Origin: Liolophura sinensis
Lineage: Eukaryota > Mollusca > Polyplacophora > Chitonida > Chitonidae
Assembly (NCBI RefSeq): GCF_032854445.1
Contig: NC_088295.1
Location: forward strand, 81,760,644 to 81,824,643
DNA: 64,000 bases
Direction: 5' to 3'
A program made the position numbers and the translations under genes. The notes beneath the pieces were generated by a model that had not been told where the DNA came from, did no database searches, and worked only from the letters and a program-made list of their open reading frames with translations. Of this stretch, positions 25,254 through 37,707 are shown one piece after another; position 1 is the stretch's first letter; each line of letters opens with the position of its first letter.

Positions 25254-28200
25254 TTAAAAGAGCATTTTTATGGCGGCAGATGCTATCAAAAGAAGAGGGG
25301 ACACTATGAGGATAGATGCGCTGCTGCAGTTGTCGGTGACGCATTGTTCCACGTCATTTTTGTCGATGTCATTACATCTGTCCTCAGAGCAGACCACCTG
25401 ACACACGCGGGTCTGCCCATTTGTGCGACATTCTGTTTCATCGCCGACGATGGGCGCGTTAAATTCGCAGTCACGTTCAAATTCACTCATCCTGTTGTTC
25501 ACTGAAAAAACACACAAAAACAAGCATACACGTTAAACTTTGTCAAGAACTTTGTGAAAGGTGCAGTGAACATGCATGTATATCGTGATATCGGAGTACG
25601 ACCGAAAGTTGTTGGGTGAAAGGTGGAGTGAGCATGCATGTACGTGTATATCGTGGTATCGGCGTGCGGCCGAAAGTTGGTAGGTGAAAGCTGGTCAGAG
25701 GCCGGCACAAAAAGGATAAAAAAGAGACGAAAATAGTCGATACGAAGTGGACAGCAATATACGTCCACAGGAATAACCCCCTATAATTAACTTTCAGCAG
25801 TTTTCCCCTATTCTCTATAGCTCGTCCCGTTTTTTCGCATTACAGCCAGTTTCCCCTGACCCTGCGGCCTACTTTGGCTTTTTATACACATACGCTGCCG
25901 TGTACAAACTGATTTCACCTGTCTAATAAGACAGTGGTCACGCAGGTGTATGTGGCGGTAACCAGAATACGACTCTCTACCAGCCATACAAACAGGGAGG
26001 CGTTTGAGCCTATAACCCGTCCCCGGTCGGCCAACATTCTCCACCCACTTGTCATACAGCGTCAGTGGGGTAGGGAATGCTTGCTGGGGGCTATTATCCG
26101 CTCATGGTCAGTCTATACACATTTAGAGTAAGCTTGTGCATAGCATTCCAAGAGGTATAGTTATGTATGAGGTAGCCCCGTCGAGATACCACAGATTCAC
26201 ATCTTGATACATTTAGCACTCAATTCGTCTTACCTGTGTTATATGTTAACCTCACAACACACTTATTGACCCCTCCCACACACGTGGTCACCCGAGAGGT
26301 GCTGTCCGGCTTTCTCAAACAGCGGTCATTAGGGTCGTTCGTTTTGCACTTATAACAGTCCAGACCTGAAAATAAGTTTAAAAAGAAAAAACAGAAACAG
26401 TTATTAGGACATGGCCTATGTTGTAGTGGCATTGTGATTTTTCGTGCTTTCCTGGAAATTTAGTTTCATTCAGGAAATACTGAATCTTTTAAAGCATAAA
26501 TGCATACTTCATATTCAAATAAAAGTGTATGAAACTGAATTGTACTGACTTAGCGCGATTAAATTATTAATATAATCAAGATCTAAGCAAATGTTCTTTT
26601 AATCACATCAAGTACCATGTCAGGTGTCCGCAAATGATTATTATGCAAACAAGTAACTAGAAAATTTGTATACTGGAGCGTGAAGTACATGGTCGAATTA
26701 CTATTTTAGAACTTATATCCGGGCCCTAACTAGGAATTAAAATTTTGTCCACCTCATACATTATATCATAAGAAAAATGTATCAAAAATTCATCTTCCTG
26801 TACCAGGTTTGTCCGTGTAAACAATTTGGAGAAACTCGATTATGAAATATTTACCGAATGAAAATCCATGTTTAAAAAGAAATATTGAAATAAGTCCTTG
26901 GTTTACGGGCACCAGTGTAGGAAACGTATTTTAAGTCGTGATCAAATTAAAAAGAATATTCACATACTGCAACAAAATAAAAGAATTAACTGAAAAGTTC
27001 TGACTGCCATGAGAGTGTGGGCGTGCGTATCACATTTATGGGGGCGTGGAAAACAGGTCACGTGCTAAAGAAAGCTGAAACCATTCGATCATTAAGATTT
27101 TCACAAAGCACAGAAAGACAACGCCCTGACAGAAAGTTTTTAGTTTTTGCTCTCCTTATATTTGTATTACCCTCTTTATATATTACCTGAGTGAGCAATC
27201 GAGCAAAGGTTGGAAACTAACAAATGTGAAAATAAACAACTATAAAAGTGTTTCATACATCACACTGGATTTTCTACAAGTGTGTGGCTGCAAAATGAAA
27301 ATGGTAACTTCAGTATTACATACCCGGTAAATTTTGCACCCGATGCATAATACTAAGGTGCCTATTTGCAAGTGTAAGCACTATGTACGCGCTGTTTAGA
27401 ACGCCAATTGGTGACTTTGGTGTAAAAGGCCTGCCACACGTACATTAATATCGAACTGTTCAATTCACGAAACCTAGAAGAGATTCATCTTGTAAAAAAA
27501 TTATACCAAGTGGTGTTTCCGTGTAGAAGCAGTTTTTAAACGCGGAAAGAGTGGAAAAAGAAAGTTAAGAAGATAAGAAAAAGACATAGATATGATTTCA
27601 ATTTTTTAATAAACAACTATAAGTGTTTCATATATTAAACTATGTTTTCGACTATTGTATGATTGCACAAAAGTGTTTCAAAGTTACGGTATTTAAAAAG
27701 GCTTCAAAATTCAAGAATGATATACATAAAAGAAAATGTATACATAGATGAACATATAGAATTCGAATAGGAAAAAACCTAACTGCTGATCAAAATTTCA
27801 CGCTACTTCAACGTCATTTTTATTTCTTTTAAGACAACGCACTGACAGAACGTTTTAGCAGTTTTTGCTCTCCTTATATTTGTATTACTTGTCTTAAAGT
27901 GTTACCTGAGTGAGCAATCGAGCAAAGGTTTGGAACTAACAAATGTAAAAGTAAGGTGACAAGCCAATCACCTCTGGGGAGGGAAGGGAAAGCAGCATCA
28001 GCTAGATAGTTTCGATCTAGCTACACTGCATACAAAGCAATTTTTGCACAGCGCATTTCAATCATAACGTGTGTTTTAAACAGATTGTAATGAACTATAC
28101 ATATCAATTTACCCTTTTTTGTAGATATTAATGACCTGTTCCGTTAATTATAACGATTTGCGCTACCTTTGCTCCTGGAAATTTTAATTCGTTTCGGAAA

Positions 28201-28361
28201 TTTTGGAAAAAGTCACATGAACACATCATCCACAATTTTACCGGTCAGAGATAAATCCAAAAAAGCAACACTAAAAATTTCTTACCTTCGACAACATTCC
28301 CAAAAATAGCGACGACTAGACCAAGGAGGACAAAGCCTCGGTTTAAGGTAAGAGCAACCAT
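25254..28361 (-). CDS. Ly6/uPAR-like three-finger protein, gene 3 (3 exons, GPI-anchored)
   Basis: Minus-strand exons: 28286-28361, 26234-26365 and 25254-25501. Both introns are phase 1 and GT-AG (donors GTAAGA; acceptors TTTTCAG and TTTCAG). The product is 151 residues. Residues 1-26 form the signal peptide (core FVLLGLVVAIF). The domain opens LDCYKCKT and has ten Ly6-type cysteines, the last in CSEDRCNDI. A further CVTDNC pair follows, then a GPI-type hydrophobic tail (ILIVSPLLLIASAAI). Exon 2 is 132 bp, exactly as in gene 2, and the extra Cys pair has the same spacing, so genes 2 and 3 are close paralogues. Function within the family (receptor modulator, adhesion, channel partner) cannot be assigned. 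Intron 1 contains a direct duplicate of the sequence 3' of the gene; intron 2 has nothing recognisable. Confidence 0.88.
27110..27960. repeat. Direct duplicate A2 with flanking sub-repeats, in intron 1 of gene 3
   Basis: 27294-27835 duplicates 24646-25185. A second motif of about 120 bp (GACAACGC.CTGACAGAA through GAGTGAGCAATCGAGCAAAG) flanks it on both sides, at about 27115-27235 and 27832-27955. The nested layout suggests a compound or nested element, but no inverted ends or coding region were found. Confidence 0.8.
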
Positions 28362-28954
28362 ATTGATGTTGTGACGAGAAGGCTAGGACCGCAACTGACG
28401 GATTCACGGAGAGGTCGACCTTTTTGACAGGGCTAGGTCATGGCAGTATGCTAATCACGCAACGTTCACCGGATTGGATGATTCACCATGCGTCAACGAA
28501 GCGTGAACATGAGCTATATCCATGTGCGCATATCTACATAGGTTATAGTTCTGTACTGTAGTGCCCACGCCTACTCATCGATGGTATATATGAAAATTCT
28601 GCAGACTACTGATTTGGTAACAAAGCCTCATTTGAGTGAAAGTTGTGCGTATAAAATTAATATTATCTTCGTTGTAATGTGAATTCGACACAGTTCTCGA
28701 GGCTGTGTAGTATACGGTCACGTTGAGTAGCTGGTACTGCCCGAAGGCAGGCGCCAGCGTGTCTCTGCACTGAGTTAATAGGCGGAAGGTGACTAGTGCA
28801 CACTGTGTTATTACTAAACTCCATTCAGTCACGCATCAGCCAGGCCTCTCAAATACGTGCTGTTTTCATCAATTTGAACACGTCTATCTACAATAGTTGT
28901 ATCTTCTTGGTTAGCTTTTTTGTCCTCCCCTCCCTATTACCACGTTTGTATTGA

Positions 28955-30030
28955 AATGTCCACATGTCGACAGGTGATCCTGCATGCTGGTAACTGAGTC
29001 TGTCCACATGTCGACAGGTCATCCTGCATGCTGGTAACTGAGCTAGTCAACAAGTGGACAGGTGATCCTGCATGTTGACAGCTGAACCATTCCACATCTC
29101 AACAGGTGATCCTGCATGCTGGTAACTGAGCCATTCCACATGTCGACAGGTGATCCTGCATGGTGGTAACTGAGTCTGTTCATATGTCGACAGGTGATCC
29201 TGCATGCTGGTAACTGAGTTTGTCCACATGTCGACAGGTCATCCTGAGCTAGTCAACAAGTGGACAGGTGATCCTGCATGTTGGCAGCTGAACCATTCCA
29301 CATGTCAACAGGTCATCCTGCATGCTGGTAACTGAGCCATTCCACATGTCGACAGTTCATCCTGCATGCTGGTAATTCAACTTTTCCATGCTAACATGTG
29401 ATCCTGCACGCTGTATGTATGTATGTATGTATGTATGTATGTATGTATGTATGTATGTATGTGTCCTTTGTCGTACTAAACAATTTTGTTGTCTGCATGC
29501 TGGTAACCGAGCTATTGTACATGTCAACAGGTGATTCTGCGTTCTGATAACGGAACCACTCCACGTGTCAAAATGTGATCTTGCAGGCAGGTAGCTGAGT
29601 CACTCCACATATCAACATGTGATCCCGCAGGCTGGTAACTGAACCACTCCACATGTGATCCTGCAGGTTGGTAACTGAGCCACTCCACATGTGATCCTGC
29701 AGATTGGTAACTGAACCACTCCACATGTGATCCTACAGGTTGGTAAGTGAACCATTCCATTGTCAACATGTGATCCGGCATATTGATAATTGAGCCAGTG
29801 TGAACATGTGCAGTGCTGGACAACCAACACTGGTAACCGAAACATTCCACCTGTCAACGTGTGATCCTTCAATATGTGATCCTTCATGCTGGTAAATCAC
29901 TTCACATGCCAACATGTGATCCAACGTGCTGGTAATTGCGTCATTCCACACGTCGACATGCCATCTTGCATACTGGTCACTGAGCCATTGCACATGTCAA
30001 CATGCGACCTTGCATACTGGTAAATGATAT
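28955..30030. repeat. Minisatellite, 42-44-bp unit, interrupted by a TATG microsatellite
   Basis: Repeats of CCACATGTCGACAGGTGATC and CTGCATGCTGGTAACTGAG: about 10 well-kept copies up to 29400, then (TATG)n at 29413-29462, then diverged copies to 30030. Internal deletions produce shorter units (37-38 bp) around 29650-29750. The array begins about 600 bp upstream of the gene 3 ATG. Open minus-strand frames are repeat artefacts. Confidence 0.92.
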
Positions 30031-30044
30031 AATTAAAGGCGTAC

Positions 30045-30205
30045 AGACAGGAAACCCACGACCATCCGCAGGTTGCTGACAGACCTTCCCACGTACGACC
30101 GGAGAGGAAGCCAGCATGAGCTGGACTTGAACTCACATCGACCGCAATGGTGAGAGGCTCCTGGGTCATAACGCTGCGCTAGTGCGCTAACCAACTACAG
30201 CATAA
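30045..30205 (-). mobile_element. Family-A SINE, 5' part
   Basis: Reverse complement of the SINE head and centre: TTGGTTAGCGCACTAGCGC, ATGACCCAGGAGCC, GTGAGTTCAAGTCCAGC (B-box-like), CTCATGCTGGCTTCCTCTC and GTGGGTTTCC. The 3' tail is missing. Confidence 0.75.
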
Positions 30206-31210
30206 ATGACCATCGCTATGAACACAATGTAGACTTGTTGCATGTGAGTCTATTTGACGCTAGGACAAGCCTAAACCACATTTGCACACTACACCAAGCA
30301 GTTTATAGTACGTTGTCTTGACGTAGTCATGTTGTGATATAAACTAAACCAAGTGCTGTACTTTAAATGTTGTTTTTCGTTGTCTGTATTTCACATCCTA
30401 TGCATGTGTTCATGCTGAAGCCATTCTGTTGCAAGATGTAATCCATCCGTATGATTTCTCTGAAAGTCTTCCCTCGCCATAACCTGCATTCCGCTGCTAA
30501 TATCTTATCTTTATGGACGACAGTTCAGCCCTACGGAATATAATATAATATATTAATAAATCCCTTGTTTAATGACTCGTTACTTGTACTGAATAATTAA
30601 TTGTGATGCAAAGTCGACTGGTACAGTTTTTAGCAGTCATAATCAAATCCCCGTTCACGTATATGTGGACTTCCATGATTACCTTTTCATTACAGGAAAT
30701 CTACATGTCCTGTAATCTGTAATCAGTAATCTGTGATCAGAAAAGACTTACGGGCTGTGTACGTATACGGACTCTGAACAGATAAGGAACTGTGTGGGTG
30801 AAGATGTCAGACGGGATTTGTTAACAACCGTCATCACTCTTTATTAAAGTTACCGTGCATGCTATTCGTGATCTTTGCTGTGTTTATCTATAGCACCACA
30901 CCCTGTCAGTGTACATTTGTTAAGCCTGGGTCTCTATATGTCACGTTTAGCATTGTTCATATAGCTTTAGTTTGCCCATCGCTTTGTCTAGCTTTGTTCC
31001 GACCTTGATCTTCGCGTTTAACTTAGCAGGGGCCGTTCATTCAAAAGTATACCTAATGCTGTGTCAGAGTTAAACCTTCAGTTCAGAAACAACCTTTATA
31101 GAGGGGTTTTACTTTTAGATATTGTTTGGAGGCATATAAATAAGTTTTGAATTATAATAATGTGAATTGGCTTACATATAGTCATTTGTATATTTATTTT
31201 CTGAAGTCTG
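30206..31210. other. Non-coding stretch
   Basis: No gene or repeat recognised. A short ATATAATATAATATATTAATA run lies near 30540. Confidence 0.4.
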
Positions 31211-31212
31211 TG

Positions 31213-31386
31213 TAAGCCGTTAGAGGACATTTCGTTACCTTGCCCTTTGTAACGCAAAGTATTGAGGGTGAGTCGCCCTAACTTGCTCCTTTGCTGTTTC
31301 GACCTTTGTAGTACAGCAGGACGGGATAGTGAGGCAGCGAGGTAACCAAGCAGGTGGGTAGCGGATGGTCCTCTATCGGCTTCCAT
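31213..31386. mobile_element. Short TIR element of the AGGACAT family, copy 1
   Basis: Left end GTTAGAGGACATTTCGTTAC; right end, on the reverse strand, GAAGCCGATAGAGGACCATC. It contains GAGGCAGCGAGGTAACC, the same motif that is amplified in the copy at 33485. It is non-coding and about 170 bp long. Confidence 0.6.
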
Positions 31387-32366
31387 ACGTCAGATATTGT
31401 ATATTTGTTTTGCAGCCTACATGCGTAATAAGTTAGAAGCCCGAAATAAACTAGTTGATCACGAGCTAGTACTCCATCAAACACCTTCGATATTTTTTAT
31501 TAATACCTGTTCAAGTTTCAAGGTATACAGTAGTCCACTATTGTTGACCTGTTGGTGCCTGTGTGTAGAAAGTCTTCAGGATCTCTGCTTCATAACAGTG
31601 CCTTATACGTCTATACCGGCAGCCAGGGCTGTATGAACAGCGTATCACATAGGCTTAGAGCAAAGAACTAGGCTGTGTTAAGCTCGGGTTGTACAAAAAT
31701 CAATGTTGTGGAACATAACTACAAACCGTATGTATAGACGAATGCAATTAAAGCTCAGTCTCATATTTGTAGCCTTATCTAATATACAAACAGTGACTTA
31801 TTATAGGCCTGTTCATTACACTTCGAGCTTAGAATTTCTTTCTGGAATCACTGACCACAGCTGCTTCAATGTCTTTCCGTTACATTATATTTCGTTTACC
31901 CATGTGTTTTCCCATATAATACGCCATAGGCTCATGTTTCTCTTCTGTTTGACACAGGCCTTTGGACGCGGGGGTTGTGAACAGAGCTAACCCATAACCC
32001 CCTTGGCCTAGTCATCAATAATCAAGTTGTTATTTCCATCATTGTACGAATGAGCGAAAGAACGATATAGTGTCCCTATGTGTGTGCTAAGCCAATACCT
32101 GTATAAATAAGTACCGGTACTTCCATGGGCGGTTACAGATCATGTTTGGAACACGTGCAAACTGTTCAAAAGGAGAAGTTGTATTAATAAGTTTTATGGC
32201 GTGCATCCTCCAAGATATTGTCACAGTGCCAAGGATTGCACAGTTGCGCCGAGAAGATCGTGTGACTTGTCTGCGTTCCTATATGTATGTATTACTGATA
32301 TTAATAGTCGATGTCAGTATGATCAAAATAATCTGAAGGCCGTCGAAAGTAACCAGTCAGAGAATG
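31387..32366. other. Non-coding stretch
   Basis: Only short chance frames; nothing recognised. Confidence 0.4.
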
Positions 32367-32368
32367 TA

Positions 32369-33285
32369 ATCTGAACAAAAATATAAACGCAACACCCAAT
32401 ATTTTAATAAAATTAACTGCGTTATCATATTCCTCCAACACCGTTTTCTTGGGGGGCATAAAATGCAATACATTTCCATAACTGATAGAAACGGACATCC
32501 GATGGAAACACTGAGGCAGGTTAGGAGACAGGGGTGGGGTCAGTTTGGCAAATTCCACACTTCAGTACGGAGTATGCCCGCCGTTTGCCTGCTGCACTGC
32601 TACACATCGTCGACGCAGTTGTAGTCAATTGTGACTGGTGGAATGTTTTCCCACTCTTGTGTGAGGGCCGAATGCAACTCCGCGATGTTACCCGGAACTG
32701 GAAGTCGCCGAAGAGCAGGCCGGCCGAGGACATCCCAGTTGTTCAGTTAGAGACAGTTCAGGTGTATGCGCTGGCCACTTCGAGCACTTCAATGTTTTCG
32801 GCTTGGAGAAATGCTCTACATACAACAGCAACATGGGAACGGGAATTGTCGTGCTGAGATGTTACCCCACGGCGTCGAACAAATGGGGCCAGCCTAGCGC
32901 TTGCTGACCCCCCGCCAAACGCGCTGCCTCCCATCGGCTCTGAGTAGCTGAAAACGGGATTCATCTGAAAACATAACGCGTCAAGCATGCCGATGGCATC
33001 ATGCCTTTTGACAGAACTTGTACTGTACAGGTGGCCTTTGGCACATCTGAGGGCAAGGAGTGCCGGGTAGACCGTACAGATCACTGAATACCACAGATAG
33101 GGCCGCCTGTCCAACGGGTCAAAATGGTAAATAGGCTTGAAAACGACTGGGTTTTAGAGGCTGGAATGTACACTGGTGTAACATATTGCTCTTGGCCATC
33201 CCTCAGTATTATATTGGCAAAAATGACAGCTTTATCTTGTGAAATACTCCAAAAACAAAAGTGTTGCGTTTATGCTTTGATACAG
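32369..33285 (-). mobile_element. Decayed Tc1/mariner-type transposon with TIRs
   Basis: The terminal inverted repeats are visible: ATATAAACGCAACAC about 20 bp from the left end, and GTGTTGCGTTTATGC near the right end, with flanking TA dinucleotides at 32367 and 33286. The minus strand encodes broken transposase: SQHDNSRSHVAVVCRAFL (second catalytic Asp block, normally QQDNARPH), then LEWPAHTPELSLTEQLG (normally WPA.SPDLNPIE), then the C-terminal RQ..G remnant. Stops, a frameshift within the third acidic block and an overall length of only 917 bp show that it is dead and internally deleted. Confidence 0.85.
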
Positions 33286-33484
33286 TATAGTCACATGTCT
33301 TAAAACTGTAACGATGAATCCAAGGACGCCATGTCGTTACACGCCCAATCATGGAATTCCGTGAAAGATTTATACCTCCGAACTGCTGGTGTTAAGTACT
33401 TATTGTATAATACTGCCACACAGACATTAATCACACATTGTTGATTCGCTGTAAATTTCTCTACTGGTATTTTGCATCTAGTTA

Positions 33485-33900
33485 TGGAAGCCGATAGAGG
33501 ACATCTTGCTACCTTGCTACCTAGACTTTTCTAATAGAAGGCGAGGCAGCGAGGTAACGAGGTGGTGAAGCAAAGTAACGAGGTAGCGACGCGAGGTAAT
33601 GAGTTAACGAAGTAGCGATGCAGGGCAGCGAGGTAGATATGCAAGGCAGCGAGGTAGCGAAATTAACATAACCTTGCTACCTCGCTGCCTCGCATCGCTA
33701 CCTCATCTACCTGGTCCTTTGCAGATTATGTTAATCTCGCCACCTAGCAGTCTAGCATTGCTACCTCGCTGCCTCGCACCGCTATCTCGCTACTTCTTTA
33801 CCTCGTTACCTATATTCGCTACCTCGTTACCTCGCTGCATCGCCCTGCATTAGAAAGGTCAGGGTAGCGAGATGTCCTAGGGAGAACGGAAAATATTTTC
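33485..33900. mobile_element. TIR element of the AGGACAT family, copy 2, with a GAGGTAGCGA hairpin array
   Basis: Ends are AGGACATCTTGCTACC (from 33498) and, reversed, AGGACATCTCGCTACC (to 33888), extending inward through a shared TTTCTAAT.. motif. Between them lies an irregular array of GCGAGGTAACGAGGTAGCGA units that flips at about 33665-33735 to its reverse complement (CTACCTCGCTGCCTCGC). The whole could fold into a long imperfect hairpin. No coding. Confidence 0.75.
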
Positions 33901-34825
33901 CCACAGTTACCACGGACGCCCGTCCATATTACTATAGCTACTGACTTCCCGACTGCAACTGATACAAAATGGAATTCAAGGCTGCATTTTGTGACAAGTA
34001 GTAAAGAAAAAAAAAGCCTTCATATTGTGCGTTTGGCGATACATATTTTATGATTTGAAGCTGATAAATTTATCGATATTAAGGACAATGAATGCGTTGG
34101 CGTGACCTGTAGGCCTAAGTGTACCACTCGATTCCGGCCGTCTCTCGCTGCAACCCAGGCCATCTCTCGTATGTAAACACATACTCAGTCATAACACTTC
34201 GGGGACACTGGTCTCGCGGTGATTGACCTGACACATGACCTTTTCTAAGTCATCGTTTGTTGCACGCCAAACAAATGAGATGTCTATGCCGGCGGCCAGG
34301 ATGTATAGAATGATATACACCTTTTTTATCTGTGTGGTTTATAAACGATCAGGTGTTAGCTACACTCAGTGAAACGCCCAGGTTGAGCGACAAATTCCGC
34401 TAGGATGAATGATACAAGAGGATATTAGGCCCACGACTTTGATACTTCGGTCTGCCGAATACAGATAATACCTTAATGCACGAGGACAGAACTGCATGTG
34501 GACATTGTCATGACTGAGGTGTTTATATTTTCATACGTGCATATAAACACCTGCAGGGATGTGAGCTTATATAATATGCGATTTGTGATTGTGTGTCCTC
34601 TGTTACCTCTACTAAATGAGGCTACATGTATATAAGTTTTCACCGGCGTTTATTTGTTTGTCTATTTGTCTGTGTGTCTGTCTGTATGTCAGCAGATAAA
34701 CCTGAGACGTTATATATGTGGATTCGGGTGACATTTGATGCACAGCTTGGATCAAGCGTCAGTCCATTAAATCTTAGTGATGATCCAGATCTGGATCCAG
34801 GAAAGTTTTAGAGAATTTTTTACCA
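33901..34825. other. Non-coding stretch
   Basis: No gene recognised; nothing conserved seen on either strand. Confidence 0.4.
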
Positions 34826-35125
34826 TTGTCAAACTGGGGAACAAACCGTGTTGATGCCATGTAACGAAAACTGGGGAACAAACCGTGTTCATACCATGTA
34901 ATGAAAACTGAGGAACAAACCGTGCTCATACCATGTAATGAAAACTGGGGAACAAACCGTGTTGATGCCATGTAATGAAAACTGGGTGAACAAACCGTGT
35001 TCATACCATGTAATGAAAACTGGGTGAACAAACCGTGTTCATACCATGTAACGAAAACTGGGGAACAAACCGTGTTCATACCATGTAACGAAAACTGGAG
35101 AGCAAACCGTTTTCATGCCACGTGG
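34826..35125. repeat. Minisatellite, 37-38-bp unit
   Basis: About eight copies of GAAAACTGGGGAACAAACCG then TGTTCATACCATGTAAT, alternating between CATACC and GATGCC variants. The 101-codon minus-strand frame here is a by-product. Confidence 0.92.
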
Positions 35126-36060
35126 ATTTTCACAAGTCACATACCCCTGCAACTGGAACTATGCGATTGATCTCAATACGTGAATTCCCCTAGGTTGTTT
35201 TTCTTGATTAATCTACATTGCCTAATTATACAATATATACAGACGAATGTCAATGTTCTAGCTTATGCAAGGTACTGATTTTTATCGTCCGGACACTAGT
35301 GCAATGAAAACTTATCATACAGGCTTTACCAATCTAACCATATTGTTGTGCGGAGAACGTTTGCCTCTGGGTCCTATACATATATGCCGTGCATGCACAC
35401 ATTCCTGTAGTTGATATCTACTTACACTTTTATCTTAGTTATAGTTCTATGGAGATGTTGTCAAACGGGTTTTCTGTCTAGCGCCTCAGGGGGGATCCAG
35501 GGACGTATCACGTGACCGATGTGATTAAAAGATATGGAGGCGATGTATGCCAAGAAACGCGCGTAATAGCATCCATCCTATAACACCCAAATAAAGAACA
35601 GACATGAATCGATTACTCTGTTATTTCATGTCGCAAAACTTAATTTCTAATAAGTGCTCACAATTAATTATACGATGTGCACAAGGACATATTGTTCAGA
35701 TGGTGTTTGTCATTGTACAGAGAAATCATACCAGAGGCCAACGCTGGCGAATCACTGGGCAGTCTGTCGAGCGATCAGCGGCGTAAAAAAAAACCAAAAC
35801 AAGTCAGCCTGTGTGTGTCTCCAGGACACTTGACCTGTCTTATACCTACATTTAATATGTGCATAATAAAGCCTCTTCGCATACCTCCCTCACCCCAGCA
35901 AACTGCTTAATCACTCGATGTGAATATTAACTGCAGTGATTACCATTAACATAAAAAGGTTAAATCTTGACAAAACAAAAAAGTTTAATTGCAAACTTAT
36001 GCGTGCATAGCTGCTCATTATACGGTTAAGTAAAGGTATGTTTCTCACCGGAGAAGACCA
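35126..36060. other. Non-coding stretch
   Basis: No gene or repeat recognised. Confidence 0.4.
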
Positions 36061-36069
36061 GTGACCTAT

Positions 36070-36242
36070 GTATAGATCCGGGGACGGCTCAGGAATGCAG
36101 TAACTTTATTAGGATCACACTATTCGTATAACCTTGTACCACATGAAAGCCTTTGTTTGGTATACGGCGGAGCGGGATTCAAACCCACGCATACAAGCCT
36201 CTAAAACATTCCAATATCCAACTAAGACATCCAGGACGGCTA
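36070..36242 (-). mobile_element. Possible tRNA-derived SINE (family C) or tRNA relic
   Basis: The reverse strand from about 36242 reads GATGTCTTAGTTGGATA (A-box-like) and, about 40 bp on, GTGGGTTTGAATCCCGC (B-box-like), followed by an unrelated body to about 36070. The 5' head does not form an unambiguous cloverleaf, so a true tRNA gene is unlikely. Confidence 0.35.
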
Positions 36243-37045
36243 TGCAATTTTTTGCTTTAGATAACTTTAAACGTTTATTGTGCACAATGCAGTAATCTTT
36301 GCAAGAGACAAACAGTCATCAGGCCTAATCTACAATTCAAACTCACACAGAATCTATATGTAACAACAAAAACAGTTACGAATCCCTGTCTGTCACAGTA
36401 CGAAAGAAATACAACCTATTTCCTCATTATTTGTGGCAGTATTGGTTGTTTCAGTTACTTGCTTCGTTATCATCAGTTGTTGTCAATCCTATCATAATTG
36501 TTGTCTACCAATCCTGGAGCGTGTATGGGTGCAAGGGTAAGAGTTTAAATTCCAACGCCATGCCATATGCGGCCTGTGTAGAATTATGACCAGCCCAACA
36601 ACAACAAAAAATCCGCTGACGGACAGATGTGTTGTACTTATTTGCGTGTTAGAGGTCATTCACATTTTAAAGAAATGAACCGATGATGGGTTTGCGCCAT
36701 TACTACACTGGGTCAAGAATAATGATGCCCTGTCCGAGTCACTGTCAATGATCTTACACACCCAGTGTATGCTCATGTAGTAACCTTTATAGTGTACAAC
36801 CGACTGGACCCCCCAGTGGCTAAAAACTCTAATGCTGTTGCACTAAAACTTCAGGTAACACCGTCACGAAAGATCAACCATGTTACGTATTATTTTCAAC
36901 TATGCAAATAAATGCGGCTTAGCTGGCCCGAAAGAACATTCATTGACGCTAATTGTGATGTAACGTTTTTATTTGTGTGAAATGACACCGCGCGATTCTT
37001 GAAAAATAATCGATAGTTGCTGCATAACCACAAACACGTTTAAGT
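36243..37045. other. Non-coding stretch
   Basis: Nothing recognised beyond simple A/T-rich sequence. Confidence 0.4.
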
Positions 37046-37049
37046 AGGA

Positions 37050-37195
37050 GGAACAACTCGGCATAGTCGATTCTCCACTACAGAATATCATGTTGAATAT
37101 GACACAACACTTTGCTATAATAACAGAATACATTCTCGCATCACTTATAAACAAAAGACTTTCTATTAAAATTAACACATTAATTTTCTATGCAG
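37050..37195. mobile_element. Partial MITE of the TTAATTTTAACAGA family
   Basis: Right half only: CAGAATATCATGTTGAATATG, ACAGAATACATTCTCGC and AAAATTAACACATTAATTTTC match the central and right parts of the copies at 37305 and 52755. Confidence 0.55.
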
Positions 37196-37304
37196 TTTGC
37201 TCGCAAAATGAACGTCATCACAAGGGCAGAGGTGAATAAGGGAGTGCACAGAGCATGTCTATAAACTGTTAAAGCATTCTTATTCATTGGGTGCTCTCAC
37301 TAAA

Positions 37305-37555
37305 ATATAATCTGTTAAAATTTTACAGACAATCTGTTGCACGAATGATGCTGGAATGGATTCTGCTGTTGCAATAGATTATTTTGTTAAATATAACGCA
37401 CATATTCTATTAATTCAATAAAAAATTCTATCACACTAATAGGACTTTATGTTGAATACGACACAATATTGTATTATATAAACACAATACATTCTAGCGT
37501 CACTCAGACAACAGCGTTTATCTCAAAATTAACAGACAATTGTTAATGGGTCCCG
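37305..37555. mobile_element. MITE of the TTAATTTTAACAGA family
   Basis: About 250 bp, with inverted ends: left AATCTGTTAAAATTTTACAG then GATGCTGGAATGGATTCTG; right ACATTCTAGCGTCACTC then AAAATTAACAGACAATTG. A/T-rich and non-coding. Confidence 0.65.
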
Positions 37556-37707
37556 TTGGTCCTGCTCCACAAAGCCAACGTACAGGTCACTTTGATTGTT
37601 ATAACTGTAACATGCATGTCTTGCCATGGTAGGTAGTATTAGCATATCCTGTAACTCTGTAAATGTTACACTATATACATGTATATAGTATGTCTGCCCA
37701 CTTGGAC

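Noticed and set aside
36160-36242. Functional tRNA gene on the minus strand
   Set aside because: A- and B-box-like words are present, but acceptor and anticodon stems do not pair convincingly and an unrelated body follows; treated as a SINE-like relic.
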